Shown one piece after another: positions 7,953-16,212 of a DNA stretch of 33,122 nucleotides. Positions within the stretch are counted from its first letter, which is position 1. Each line of letters starts with the position of its first letter. This stretch comes from an uncultured Paracoccaceae bacterium (GTDB lineage Bacteria; Pseudomonadota; Alphaproteobacteria; Rhodobacterales; Rhodobacteraceae). The position numbers and the translations under genes were made by a program. The stretch covers positions 1-33,122 of the forward strand of contig CAJWHE010000020.1 in NCBI GenBank assembly GCA_913041145.1, given 5' to 3'. The notes beneath the pieces were generated by a model. That model did no database searches. It was not told the origin of the DNA and was given only the letters and a program-made list of their open reading frames with translations.

Positions 7953-8950
7953 CAGTTTTCTCTGGGCATTAGTTTAGATAGTTCATACTGTAATTCATCT
8001 ATGCTCTCTTCTTTTGGTGGTCTCTTTTGCTCTAAGGCAAATTGAGAACGCTCTTCTCCCTGAGATGTAAGTTGCCCACTTGCATTGGCGACATCAATCA
8101 TCTCTTTCAAGTCTCCGTTACAATGTAGAACGATATCGCAACCTGCATCTATAGAAGACTTTGAACGTTCGAATATAGTCCCTTCCAAAGCACCCATTGA
8201 AATATCATCTGTAATAATCAAATTTTTATATCCTAGATCGTTGCGAATAAGAGAAAGCATTTTCTTTGAAATCGTCGCAGGTGTGTTATCAATACTTGTA
8301 TATGTAATGTGAGCAGTCATACTAATGGGTAAATCTGCCAGTAACTTAAAAGGCAAGAAGTCAGTTTTCCTCAATACTTCTAGCGGCTCTCGAACAATTG
8401 GTAACTGCTCATGGCCATCCACCACAGCGCGACCATAGCCTGGAATATGTTTAACTACCGGTAGAACGCCCCCATCCAAAAGACCTGTAGCAACGGCTCG
8501 AGAAATTTTAACAACGTCCTCAACCGTTTCACCATAGCACCTGTCCGCTAATATAGTGTGGGTATTTGGTTTTAAAAGATCGGCTACTGGAGCACAGTTC
8601 ACATCAATACCTATCTCGTTAAGCTCTAAGGCAATCAGACGACTCCTTAAATACATTGTACGACTAGCATGACTTCCCGATTTCTTTACTTGCGTTAACG
8701 CAGGTAAATACTCTATCCATTCTGGAGAGCGCATTCTTTGGACACGACCACCTTCTTGATCAATTAAGATAGGAGCATTTCGTCCAACACTTTCTTTTAA
8801 TTCCATAGTAAGTAGCTTAACTTGTGCTTTAGATTCAATATTTCGTGAAAATAGTATAAACCCCCAAGGCTGGGATTCCTTAAAAAAGTCGAATTCTTTT
8901 TTTGATAACTTAGAACCAATACATCCAAATATGTAGGCACCTGCTGTCAT
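7952..8950 (-). CDS. nagZ: Beta-N-acetylhexosaminidase NagZ (GH3)
   Basis: NagZ is a cytoplasmic glycoside hydrolase of family 3. It removes GlcNAc from anhydro-muropeptides during peptidoglycan recycling. The 332 residues carry the GH3 NagZ signature KHIPGYGRAVVDGHEQLP, with Lys167, His168 and the D178-x-H180 acid/base dyad. The nucleophile Asp is in IITDDISMGAL (D248/D249). The N-terminal substrate loop reads LIDQEGGRVQRM. No signal peptide is present, as expected. It lies 72 bases after the SPOR-domain gene and overlaps scpA by one base. Whether muropeptide release induces a beta-lactamase here cannot be judged from this window. Confidence 0.93.
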   Translation of the reverse strand: MTAGAYIFGCIGSKLSKKEFDFFKESQPWGFILFSRNIESKAQVKLLTMELKESVGRNAPILIDQEGGRVQRMRSPEWIEYLPALTQVKKSGSHASRTMYLRSRLIALELNEIGIDVNCAPVADLLKPNTHTILADRCYGETVEDVVKISRAVATGLLDGGVLPVVKHIPGYGRAVVDGHEQLPIVREPLEVLRKTDFLPFKLLADLPISMTAHITYTSIDNTPATISKKMLSLIRNDLGYKNLIITDDISMGALEGTIFERSKSSIDAGCDIVLHCNGDLKEMIDVANASGQLTSQGEERSQFALEQKRPPKEESIDELQYELSKLMPREN

Positions 8951-9022
8951 AAGTGTAAATATCTATATAGTTTTTTAAAACTCATACTATTTTCTTACTT
9001 TGTAAAAATTTCTATATTACTT

Positions 9023-9904
9023 CTATCTATAAGTGACAGGCATACAATCATCCCCAAACGACTTTATAAGAGAACAGAACTGGTTTGTCATTTCAAGATC
9101 TGAAAAACCTCCAATCTGCATCCTAAAAATACTGCGTCCTCCAGACTTCGAGTTTTGTATGAAAATAGTCTTATCTGAAAGGTAATCATCGTACATAGTG
9201 ACAAAGTTATCCAATTTTACTTGAGCAATAACCAGGTTTTTGAAAGATCCAAGATGAGCCAAAGATTCACCTTTTTTGAACAACAAACCCTCCCCATTAT
9301 AGTTTTTAATAATAACCACTTTACTCTTCGAGCTAGTTGATAAACCCTTCGATCCAATCTCTGGTCTTTTAACAGGTCGAAGTGGTAAAAATAGATTTTC
9401 CACTATGAGCGATGTGCTCGAAATAGGATTAGAGCTTATTTCAAATTTTGAGATAGTGTCTTTGATTTCTTTCGAAGTACCAAAAATCTCCGCTAATGCA
9501 TGATTTATAGATTTTTTTAAGTCAATTTTTCCATTAGAATCTCCAAATCCCGCAAGCACACTCAGATCACTTTCGTCCACTCCAATTGGAGAAGGTGCTA
9601 AAATTATTTTTCTAGATGGGCCTTCCACTTCACCATCTTCTTGTACAGAGTTCACAGCATAACCTAAATATGCTGTCTTATCACCACCAGGATCACTAGG
9701 TAAAACTTTTAATGGGCCAGTGGATGCCTTGATAATAGGTAATACTGTCGGTTGACTTAATGATAAATTATAACCCCAGTTAATTAACCCTAATAGTAAA
9801 CCAAGTGATATCAAACTTCCAATAACCTTAAGAACTCTACTTACATGACCCCGTGAAACGGAGGGGTCTGACACCGAAAAAGCGTCAAAGTCTACGTCTG
9901 CCAT
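9023..9904 (-). CDS. SPOR-domain inner membrane protein
   Basis: A single-pass membrane protein of 293 residues. A short cytoplasmic N-terminus comes first, then one transmembrane helix at about 26-44 (KVIGSLISLGLLLGLINWG). A long low-conservation periplasmic linker leads to a C-terminal SPOR-like domain (about 245-293) with FRMQIGGFSDLEMTNQFCSLI. SPOR domains bind denuded peptidoglycan glycan strands at division sites, so a septal envelope role is likely. The position between argS and nagZ is conserved in alphaproteobacteria. The linker is rich in K and S and shows no enzyme motif. The SPOR domain is shortened at the end but retains its core. Confidence 0.8.
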   Translation of the reverse strand: MADVDFDAFSVSDPSVSRGHVSRVLKVIGSLISLGLLLGLINWGYNLSLSQPTVLPIIKASTGPLKVLPSDPGGDKTAYLGYAVNSVQEDGEVEGPSRKIILAPSPIGVDESDLSVLAGFGDSNGKIDLKKSINHALAEIFGTSKEIKDTISKFEISSNPISSTSLIVENLFLPLRPVKRPEIGSKGLSTSSKSKVVIIKNYNGEGLLFKKGESLAHLGSFKNLVIAQVKLDNFVTMYDDYLSDKTIFIQNSKSGGRSIFRMQIGGFSDLEMTNQFCSLIKSFGDDCMPVTYR

Positions 9905-9970
9905 ATCTGCCTCATAACTTCTCGATTTATTTCGAGTTATAATTATTTTGTAACGTTATTAAGTTTTACC

Positions 9971-11713
9971 TTAACGCATTTCTGAAACCGCTTCTACCCC
10001 TAGAATAGAAAGCCCTGAGGAAATTACAATAGCCACAGATCTTGCTAATGCAAGTTTTGCAAGTGCGATGGTTTTATCTTCTTGTATGAAACGGAGTCTC
10101 TTTTCATCATTTCCCTTATTCCAAAGAGAGTGGAAATCACCCGCCAATTCATAGAGATAAAATGCTACTCTATGCGGTTCATTAGTCTTAGCCGACACCT
10201 TCACTAACCTAGGCCACTCAGCAAGTTTCTTAATAAGTCTTAACTCTACTTGATGGTTATTTTGGCTTAAGTCAGCAGAGATTAGATTCTGATCTGAAAT
10301 ATCAATATCTGCTTCCGCAGCTTTTCGAAGCACAGAGCACACTCTAGCATGTGCGTATTGAACATAAAATACCGGATTATCCTTAGATTGATCGAGAACC
10401 TTTTCAAGGTCGAAGTCAAGTGGAGCGTCATTTTTTCGAGTAAGCATTACAAAGCGCACCACATCAGAGCCAACTTCATGAATTAGATCACTTAGAGTAA
10501 CAAAAGTTCCTGCCCTTTTTGACATTTTAAAAGGCACCCCATTGCGATAGAGTTTTACTAATTGAACAAGCTTCACATCAAGCTCGACTTTAGTATCAGA
10601 CAATGCCAGCACTGCAGCCTTCATTCTTTTAACATATCCTCCGTGATCTGCTCCCAAAATATCAATTAATATATCATATCCACGATCAATTTTATCAAAA
10701 TGATAAGCAATATCAGGGGCAAAGTATGTCCATGTTCCATCAGATTTTTTCACTGGCCGATCTACATCATCTCCAAAGTCAGTTGATTTGAAAAGGGTTT
10801 GTTTACGGGGAGACCAATCATCCAGTTTCTTACCTTTTGGAGGCTCTAATACACCTTCATAAATTAAGCCTCTTTTTGAAAGTTGTTCTATTGTAAAGTC
10901 AATTTTTCTTTCTGAGTACACAGATTTTTCACTAAAATAATTATCCATTTTAATACCAAGACTATCAAGATCTTCTCTTATCAATTTCATCATTCTATCA
11001 GTTGAATAATCCCGGATGAACTCAAGCCAAACTTTTTCATCTTCTTTTAAAAACCTATCTCCAACCTCAGCTTTCAAAGCCAGGCCTACTTCAACCAGAT
11101 AGTCACCTGGATATGTCCCATCTTCAAATACTACTTCTTGTCCATGGGCTTCCAGGTACCTGAGATAAACGGAGCGGGCTAAGACATCTACTTGGGTACC
11201 ACCATCATTAATATAATATTCTCTTGTAACGTCATAACCAACATAGGTTAGCAGATTAGACAATACATCACCAAAAACTGCACCTCGAGTATGGCCAACA
11301 TGGAGGGGTCCGGTTGGATTGGCACTTATATACTCTACATTAACTCGCTTTCCGTTGCCAAGCTGAGTTTGCCCATATTTACTTCCTAAAAGTAAACTTG
11401 ATTTCACCACTGCCTGCAATACAGACTCTTCGATTCTCATATTTATAAAACCGGGCCCTGCAACATTAACCTCTCTTACTCTCTCGTCAGATATTAAAAT
11501 ATTGGATAGGTATTCTGCTATCTGCCTGGGAGGCTTATTGGCTAATTTTGAAAGCACCATAGCTGCATTTGTTGCCATATCTCCGTGAGCCTGATCTCGA
11601 GGGGGCTCAACTGATATATTATCATACCCTAACCCTATTTCTAGAAAACCATCAGAGACCATTTTATCCAGAGAACTAACAACTAGATCGCGTATGTTAC
11701 TATATATATTCAA
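9971..11713 (-). CDS. argS: Arginyl-tRNA synthetase
   Basis: Class I arginyl-tRNA synthetase, which charges tRNA-Arg in the cytosol. The length of 580 residues is standard. The N-terminal Add1 domain ends at AGPGFINMRI. The HIGH motif appears as HVGH (138-141) within SANPTGPLHVGHTRGA, and the KMSK motif as KMSKR (396-400). YYINDGGTQVD and ILGADHGGYVKRM are further ArgRS signatures. The C-terminal helical anticodon-binding domain has VQYAHARVCSVLRKA and ends in SGLSILGVEAVSEMR. It is the second gene of the leftward run, 87 bases after dgt and 66 bases before the SPOR gene. The ATG has GGAT upstream. Confidence 0.96.
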   Translation of the reverse strand: MNIYSNIRDLVVSSLDKMVSDGFLEIGLGYDNISVEPPRDQAHGDMATNAAMVLSKLANKPPRQIAEYLSNILISDERVREVNVAGPGFINMRIEESVLQAVVKSSLLLGSKYGQTQLGNGKRVNVEYISANPTGPLHVGHTRGAVFGDVLSNLLTYVGYDVTREYYINDGGTQVDVLARSVYLRYLEAHGQEVVFEDGTYPGDYLVEVGLALKAEVGDRFLKEDEKVWLEFIRDYSTDRMMKLIREDLDSLGIKMDNYFSEKSVYSERKIDFTIEQLSKRGLIYEGVLEPPKGKKLDDWSPRKQTLFKSTDFGDDVDRPVKKSDGTWTYFAPDIAYHFDKIDRGYDILIDILGADHGGYVKRMKAAVLALSDTKVELDVKLVQLVKLYRNGVPFKMSKRAGTFVTLSDLIHEVGSDVVRFVMLTRKNDAPLDFDLEKVLDQSKDNPVFYVQYAHARVCSVLRKAAEADIDISDQNLISADLSQNNHQVELRLIKKLAEWPRLVKVSAKTNEPHRVAFYLYELAGDFHSLWNKGNDEKRLRFIQEDKTIALAKLALARSVAIVISSGLSILGVEAVSEMR

Positions 11714-11800
11714 GATTTATCCTTTTGTTAGGCTGGGTTTAACATGCCTAAATATAAAATCTAGCACGAAACCATCTGCCACAAAAATTTTCTGAAGTAA

Positions 11801-12946
11801 CTACTCTAAGAATTTGCATAATCTTCGATGCTCACTAATTGCGAACCTATCGGTCATCCCAGCGATATAATTTGATACTACCCTTGCTACATTAGTCTTA
11901 CTGGAAGAATTTTGTAAATCTGCTTGCCACTTCTTAGGAAGATGCAACTGATCCCTTACAAAAAAGGTAAATAATTCATTAGTTATTTGTGTAGCCATTT
12001 TTCTCATTTGCAATAGTGGAGGAGATCGATACATTTCTTTAAATAAAAAAGCTCTTATAATATCTAAATCATCACGCACCTTAGGTGAGAATTGAATTAC
12101 AGGCTTTGTTGCATTACGAATATCTATGACAGATTGAGCTGATAATTCACCTAATAGTTTTTTTGACTCAATGATGACATCTGAAACAAGAAAGTTAAAA
12201 AAGCTCCTTAGAGCCTCATGACGTTGTCTCAGATTATCAATGCCTGGATACAACTTATCAACTTCATTAAAGCATGAGGCCAAAATAGGTAAAGTTCTAA
12301 TATCGTCTACAGAAAGCAAACCTGCTCGTATTCCATCAAGAACATCATGATGATTATACGCAATATCATCAGAGATAGCAGCCACCTGCGCTTCCCCACT
12401 TGAAAAAGTTTGTAGCTCTAGGTTATGGCCGCTTGAATACTCAGTTATGACTCCCGAAATATCACGGATCATAGGCCCATTATGCTTGGCCATCCCTTCC
12501 AAAACCTCCCAGGACAGGTTTAAGCCATCCCACTGAGCATAATGTCTCTCGAGTGATGTTACTATTAATACTGACTGGGAATTATGGTCAAATCCTCCAT
12601 AAGGCATCATTAAAATATCCAGGGCTTCTTCGCCAGTATGTCCAAACGGCGGGTGCCCTAAATCATGCGCTAATGAAATTCCTTCAGCTAAATCAACCTC
12701 TAACCCCAACGCATTAGCTATAGTACGAGCAACTTGGGCGACTTCTATTGTGTGAGTTAATCTCGTTCTGAAATAATCACCCTCATTTTCAAGAAAAACC
12801 TGCGTTTTATGTTTTAACCGTCGAAAAGAGCTCGAGTGAATTATTCTATCTCTATCTCTTTGAAAACACGTCCTATATGTGCTATCATCTTCTTTGAAGA
12901 GACGTCCTCTGCTCTGCTGGGGGTTAGAGGCATATAGAGCCAACAT
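11801..12946 (-). CDS. dgt: Deoxyguanosinetriphosphate triphosphohydrolase-like protein (HD domain)
   Basis: An HD-domain dNTP triphosphohydrolase of the dGTPase-like group. It cleaves a dNTP to the deoxynucleoside and triphosphate. It has 381 residues. The metal site is visible: His65 in LTHTIEVAQ, the H94-D95 pair in SLAHDLGHPPFGHTGE, and a later Asp in AISDDIAYNHHDVLDG. SFRRLKHKTQVF is the usual nucleotide-binding loop. It is first in the leftward dgt-argS-SPOR-nagZ-scpAB run and divergent from the Fe-S carrier gene, sharing a 75-base regulatory gap. With dcd it gives two dNTP-pool enzymes in the window. Confidence 0.92.
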   Translation of the reverse strand: MLALYASNPQQSRGRLFKEDDSTYRTCFQRDRDRIIHSSSFRRLKHKTQVFLENEGDYFRTRLTHTIEVAQVARTIANALGLEVDLAEGISLAHDLGHPPFGHTGEEALDILMMPYGGFDHNSQSVLIVTSLERHYAQWDGLNLSWEVLEGMAKHNGPMIRDISGVITEYSSGHNLELQTFSSGEAQVAAISDDIAYNHHDVLDGIRAGLLSVDDIRTLPILASCFNEVDKLYPGIDNLRQRHEALRSFFNFLVSDVIIESKKLLGELSAQSVIDIRNATKPVIQFSPKVRDDLDIIRAFLFKEMYRSPPLLQMRKMATQITNELFTFFVRDQLHLPKKWQADLQNSSSKTNVARVVSNYIAGMTDRFAISEHRRLCKFLE

Positions 12947-12964
12947 AATTTAAAAATCCTATTC

Positions 12965-12993
12965 TTGTCGAGTTGATTTTATTCCAGTACAAT
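12965..12993 (+). promoter_or_regulatory. Candidate sigma70-type promoter for the Fe-S carrier gene
   Basis: TTGTCG (12965-12970), a 17-base spacer and TACAAT (12988-12993) lie in the divergent gap between dgt and the HesB/ErpA gene. Transcription from about 13000 would leave a leader of some 22 bases containing AGAAAG before the ATG at 13022. The fit in spacing and position is good, but it is unproven. Confidence 0.5.
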
Positions 12994-13021
12994 AGTAACT
13001 ATTAATTTCAGAAAGATAACC

Positions 13022-13351
13022 ATGAATTTAACTTTACCGCCAAAAATCACAGATCGAGCCTTTTCAAGGTTAAATGAAATTGGTGCTGGAAAGCAATCAA
13101 AAGCTTTACGGATCGCAGTCGAAGGTGGGGGGTGTTCTGGGTTTCAATATGAAATTAAATTAGACGATATTAGTGAAACGGACTGGGTTTCTGAAAAAGA
13201 TGGGGAATCAGTTGTAATAGATAGTATTTCATTGCCATTTTTAGAAAACTCAATAATTGACTTTTCGGAAGAGTTAATTGGCGCTAAATTTACGATAGAT
13301 AACCCAAATGCAAAAACCTCATGTGGTTGTGGGACTTCTTTTTCTATCTAG
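13022..13351 (+). CDS. erpA: A-type iron-sulfur cluster carrier (ErpA/HesB/IscA family)
   Basis: An A-type carrier that holds an Fe-S cluster and passes it to target enzymes. The 109 residues carry the three ligand cysteines: Cys38 in GGGCSGFQYEI, and Cys101 and Cys103 in SCGCGTSF. The fold (ITDRAFSRLNEI, then KALRIAVEGGG) is intact and the length is typical. ErpA is the best assignment because this lineage usually has this gene opposite dgt and near xthA, but IscA or SufA cannot be excluded by sequence alone. No isc or suf genes are nearby. Confidence 0.9.
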   Translation: MNLTLPPKITDRAFSRLNEIGAGKQSKALRIAVEGGGCSGFQYEIKLDDISETDWVSEKDGESVVIDSISLPFLENSIIDFSEELIGAKFTIDNPNAKTSCGCGTSFSI

Positions 13352-13364
13352 TGATAAAAAAAAT

Positions 13365-13381
13365 TAGCTATTTACTAGCTA
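13365..13381. repeat. Short inverted repeat after the Fe-S carrier gene
   Basis: TAGCTA, five bases (TTTAC), then TAGCTA again. Each arm is itself a palindrome, so the pair reads as both a direct and an inverted repeat. It sits 14 bases after the stop of the Fe-S carrier and before the next gene's unclear start. No T-run follows, so it is a poor terminator. It may be chance in AT-rich DNA. Confidence 0.25.
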
Positions 13382-13419
13382 GAGAGTGAAAGTAAGTTCT
13401 TATAGATACAATTATAATT

Positions 13420-14109
13420 TTGGGTAGTGGCCCCAACGTACTAAAGTTTAGAGATATGCCTAAGAAAAGCATTGATCACGTAATAGCAATTAATAATGCT
13501 TGGAAAGTAAGTTGTGTCTGGAATGAATTAATTTATCCTGAAGACTTTCCAAAATCTAAACTCCCACCGGTCATACATGAGTCAAAAAAACTTACGTCTG
13601 CTGAAACCTATGTTACCGCTCAAAATCAATATGGAGGTTTTATATATGGCGGTGGAACAATGGCTTTCACAGCCGGATACTATGCGCTTTATCAATATAG
13701 ACCAAAAACAATCGCTTTTATTGGTTGTGATATGATGTACCCTGAAAAAGGAAAAACTCACTTCTACGGTGATGGGACTGCTGATCCACTTAGAGATGAT
13801 ATAACGCTCCAATCTCTAGAAGCAAAATCTAACCGATTACTGATTCATGCTGCGAAGCAAGGTTGTGCGTTGGTTAACTTGTCACAAGACACATCCCGTT
13901 TAACGTTTCCAAAAACTTCCATAGAGCTACTAGCACAACCACCAAACCTTATTAGTTGGAGCATTTCAGCCGAAAAAAAGGTGTTACAGCTTGAAAAAGA
14001 GTTAAACTACTTCATAGCCTCTGGAAAATATTGGGAACAACTACATTTATTTGATAAAGCCAACTTGCAAAAGATTGACCAACTATGGTTAGACTGTATT
14101 ACAAATTAA
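13420..14109 (+). CDS. Conserved hypothetical protein with DUF115/GT42-like Rossmann pattern
   Basis: I do not recognise a named gene. The protein (about 229 residues) begins with a Rossmann-type loop, GSGPN, followed by AINNAWKV. The middle has GGGTMAFTAGYYALY and then RPKTIAFIGCDMMYP, and a charged THFYGDGTADPLRDD segment. The sequence of GxGPS/N loop, SGG/GGG-A motif and an IxxxGxD strand resembles DUF115 proteins and GT42 sialyltransferases. A nucleotide-sugar or pterin-type activity is possible, but this is weak inference. The start is odd. The hydrophobic strand that should precede the loop (TIIIL, from 13408) lies upstream of the only ordinary start codon, TTG at 13420, and is closed off by a stop at 13393-13395. 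It lies between the Fe-S carrier and xthA and may share their transcript. Confidence 0.6.
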   Translation: MGSGPNVLKFRDMPKKSIDHVIAINNAWKVSCVWNELIYPEDFPKSKLPPVIHESKKLTSAETYVTAQNQYGGFIYGGGTMAFTAGYYALYQYRPKTIAFIGCDMMYPEKGKTHFYGDGTADPLRDDITLQSLEAKSNRLLIHAAKQGCALVNLSQDTSRLTFPKTSIELLAQPPNLISWSISAEKKVLQLEKELNYFIASGKYWEQLHLFDKANLQKIDQLWLDCITN

Positions 14110-14165
14110 ACTTTCTTGGTATTTTTAAGCAAACTAAGCCTTATATATCTTTTGGAAAACTATAA

Positions 14166-14981
14166 ATGAAAATTGCAACTTTTAATATAAATGGTATCAA
14201 AGCAAGAATTAATGCTCTTACGGAATGGATAGATCAGAGTAATCCTGACGTAATTTTACTCCAAGAGATAAAATCTAGAGATGAAGTCTTTCCCAAAGAA
14301 CACTTTGAGGACAAAGGATATAATGTACAAACTCATGGCCAAAAAGGGTTCAATGGGGTAGCAATTTTATCAAAATATCCATTAGAAGACGTTACTAGAG
14401 GGTTACCAGGTGACGATAGTGATGAACAGTCTCGGTGGATTGAAGCGACCATTTCATTGCAAGACGTTTCATTACGAGTATGCTCTCTATACGCCCCAAA
14501 CGGGAATCCTACACCCGGACCGAAGTATGATTACAAACTTCAATGGATGGAGAGAATGTTACATCACGCAGAGAATCTTTTAACTTACGAAATGCCAATA
14601 ATAATTGCTGGAGACTATAACATAATACCGCAGGAAATTGATGCTGCAACACCAACCCAATGGACTGATGATGCGTTATTTTTGTTAGAGAGCAGGACAG
14701 CTTTTCGTAAAATTCTAAATTTGGGTTATACGGACAGCTATAGATTATTAGATAAGTCACATAGTAAATATACATTTTGGGACTATCAGGCTGGATCTTG
14801 GAACAAGAATAACGGGATTCGAATTGATCACTTTCTTCTAAGCCCAAAATGCACAGACCTTTTATTGGATACTGGTATAGATTCCGAAATACGAGGTCAC
14901 GAGAGGCCTTCTGATCATGTTCCAATTTGGATTAAATTATCTGAAAAAAATACCTTAGAAATGAAGAAATTATCAACTTAA
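14166..14981 (+). CDS. xthA: Exodeoxyribonuclease III
   Basis: ExoIII is an AP endonuclease and 3'-5' exonuclease of base-excision repair, working in the cytosol on damaged duplex DNA. The 271 residues show the full EEP-fold active site: Asn7 in TFNINGIKAR, Glu34 in LLQEIK, Asp150 and Asn152 in GDYNIIP, IDHFLLSP, and Asp250-His251 in SDHVPIW. FNGVAILSK and QSRWIEA are further family segments. The ATG at 14166 begins right at the conserved core. The 3' end overlaps the convergent LysE-family gene by four bases, leaving no room for a separate terminator between them. Confidence 0.96.
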   Translation: MKIATFNINGIKARINALTEWIDQSNPDVILLQEIKSRDEVFPKEHFEDKGYNVQTHGQKGFNGVAILSKYPLEDVTRGLPGDDSDEQSRWIEATISLQDVSLRVCSLYAPNGNPTPGPKYDYKLQWMERMLHHAENLLTYEMPIIIAGDYNIIPQEIDAATPTQWTDDALFLLESRTAFRKILNLGYTDSYRLLDKSHSKYTFWDYQAGSWNKNNGIRIDHFLLSPKCTDLLLDTGIDSEIRGHERPSDHVPIWIKLSEKNTLEMKKLST

Positions 14982-15568
14982 AAAGTGGTCAACATTGCTA
15001 AGAAAACAACACTAATCATAGACACAGCCATAAAATAATTTATTAATTTTTGTATCTTGGTAGTTAATTCTAAGCTCTTTATCACTACACCAAGATAAAG
15101 CCAAAGTATATGAACAGGAATCCAAATTAAGTTAGCTATTAAACATTTCAACAAAACCTCAAGTATTAATGAGCTTTCTATCATTACAAAACCTGAATAC
15201 ATAGTTGTGCTAACGACGTAAGCCTTCGGGTTAATGATTTGTAATAAGAGCCCTGATTTTAAACCCGGTATATGTGAATACGCCTTAAATCCAATCTTGT
15301 TGCCAGAAAAAGCAATACTCGATGCAAGGTAAATAAGGTATGCACTCGAAAGTATCATTAGTATCGTACGAATAAGCGGGCTTCCAAGTAATAAAGCAGC
15401 CAACCCAGAAACTACAAAAAAACCCACTAAATTATGGCCTATAAATAAACCTAAGAAGTATCTGACTCCTGACTTGAAACCGAATGCTGAACCTACACCT
15501 GCTAAGGATAACACGCCTGGTCCAGGAGTAATAATTAATAAAACAGAAGCTAATATGAATTCGAACAA
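14978..15568 (-). CDS. LysE/RhtB-family amino-acid exporter
   Basis: A LysE-superfamily membrane exporter of 196 residues with about five to six hydrophobic helices. The diagnostic N-terminus is present: LIITPGPGVLSLAGVGSAFGFKSG, followed by GLFIGHNLVGFFVVSGLAALLL. NPKAYVV in the central part is also a family mark. Members export amino acids such as lysine, threonine, homoserine lactone or leucine. The substrate here is not determinable. It begins 54 bases after the dksA stop on the same strand and has AGGAGGTC close to the ATG, so it may be co-transcribed with dksA. Confidence 0.9.
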   Translation of the reverse strand: MFEFILASVLLIITPGPGVLSLAGVGSAFGFKSGVRYFLGLFIGHNLVGFFVVSGLAALLLGSPLIRTILMILSSAYLIYLASSIAFSGNKIGFKAYSHIPGLKSGLLLQIINPKAYVVSTTMYSGFVMIESSLILEVLLKCLIANLIWIPVHILWLYLGVVIKSLELTTKIQKLINYFMAVSMISVVFLAMLTTF

Positions 15569-15622
15569 GTTAGACCTCCTGTGCTTCAGTAGACAGAGTA
15601 AAATAAAAAATAAGCTCTATAG

Positions 15623-16045
15623 TTATGAGTCTCTATGAACCTTTTCACGCCTTTCATGTCGCTCCTGAGCCTCAAGACTAAATGTAGCAATTGGTCTTGC
15701 ATCTAAACGTTTAAGAGAAATAGGTTCTCCAGTTTCTTCGCAATACCCATACTCTCCGTTTTCGATACGTTGCAATGCTAACTCAATTTTTGAAATTAAC
15801 TTTCGTTCTCTATCCCGTGTTCTCAGTTCTAGTGCTCTATCAGTTTCCTCGCTTGCACGGTCCGTAATATCGGGAATATTTCGTGTGGTGTCCTTCATAC
15901 TCTCGATTGTAATAGCAGTCTCATCCAAAATTGAACTTTTCCACTCTAAAAGCTTCTTACGAAAGTACTTCACTTGAAGGGCATTCATAAATGGTTCTTT
16001 TTCCGAAGGTCTATAATCTTTTGGCAAAGATTGTACCGATTTCAT
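15623..16045 (-). CDS. dksA: RNA polymerase-binding transcription factor DksA
   Basis: DksA binds the RNA polymerase secondary channel and, with ppGpp, mediates the stringent response. The 140 residues contain the N-terminal helix, a coiled-coil (about 25-95) with the tip DITDRASEETDRALELRTRDRERKL, and the C-terminal globular part GEYGYCEETGEPISLKRLDARPIA. Only one of the four zinc-ligand cysteines remains (Cys102). The other three positions are Thr105, Ser123 and Ala126. This form is known in alphaproteobacteria, so it is a lineage trait and not decay. GGAGGAATT precedes the ATG, a very strong ribosome binding site. It is divergent from the MoxR operon. Confidence 0.93.
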   Translation of the reverse strand: MKSVQSLPKDYRPSEKEPFMNALQVKYFRKKLLEWKSSILDETAITIESMKDTTRNIPDITDRASEETDRALELRTRDRERKLISKIELALQRIENGEYGYCEETGEPISLKRLDARPIATFSLEAQERHERREKVHRDS

Positions 16046-16134
16046 AATTCCTCCTTTAAATGGCGTAAGCTTGGCAAAGTCGAAAAAACCGTCGTATTGC
16101 GATTCCTCAAACCCTCTAACTTAACATATGCCCC

Positions 16135-16162
16135 TTGTCACGCGGTTTAGGAAGAGTATGAG
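16135..16162 (+). promoter_or_regulatory. Candidate promoter for the MoxR/VWA operon
   Basis: TTGTCA (16135-16140), a 16-base spacer and TATGAG (16157-16162) lie upstream of the MoxR-type ATPase gene. The start would fall near 16169, leaving about 44 bases of leader. The -35 match is good and the -10 match is moderate. Confidence 0.33.
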
Positions 16163-16212
16163 TATTCTTAATGATAAATATAGATTCAAAACAAAATAGA
16201 GGTTAACCGCGA

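Noticed and set aside
14509-14925. Minus-strand open frame of 138 codons inside xthA
   Set aside because: It is antisense to an intact exonuclease III gene with all catalytic residues. No recognisable protein features.
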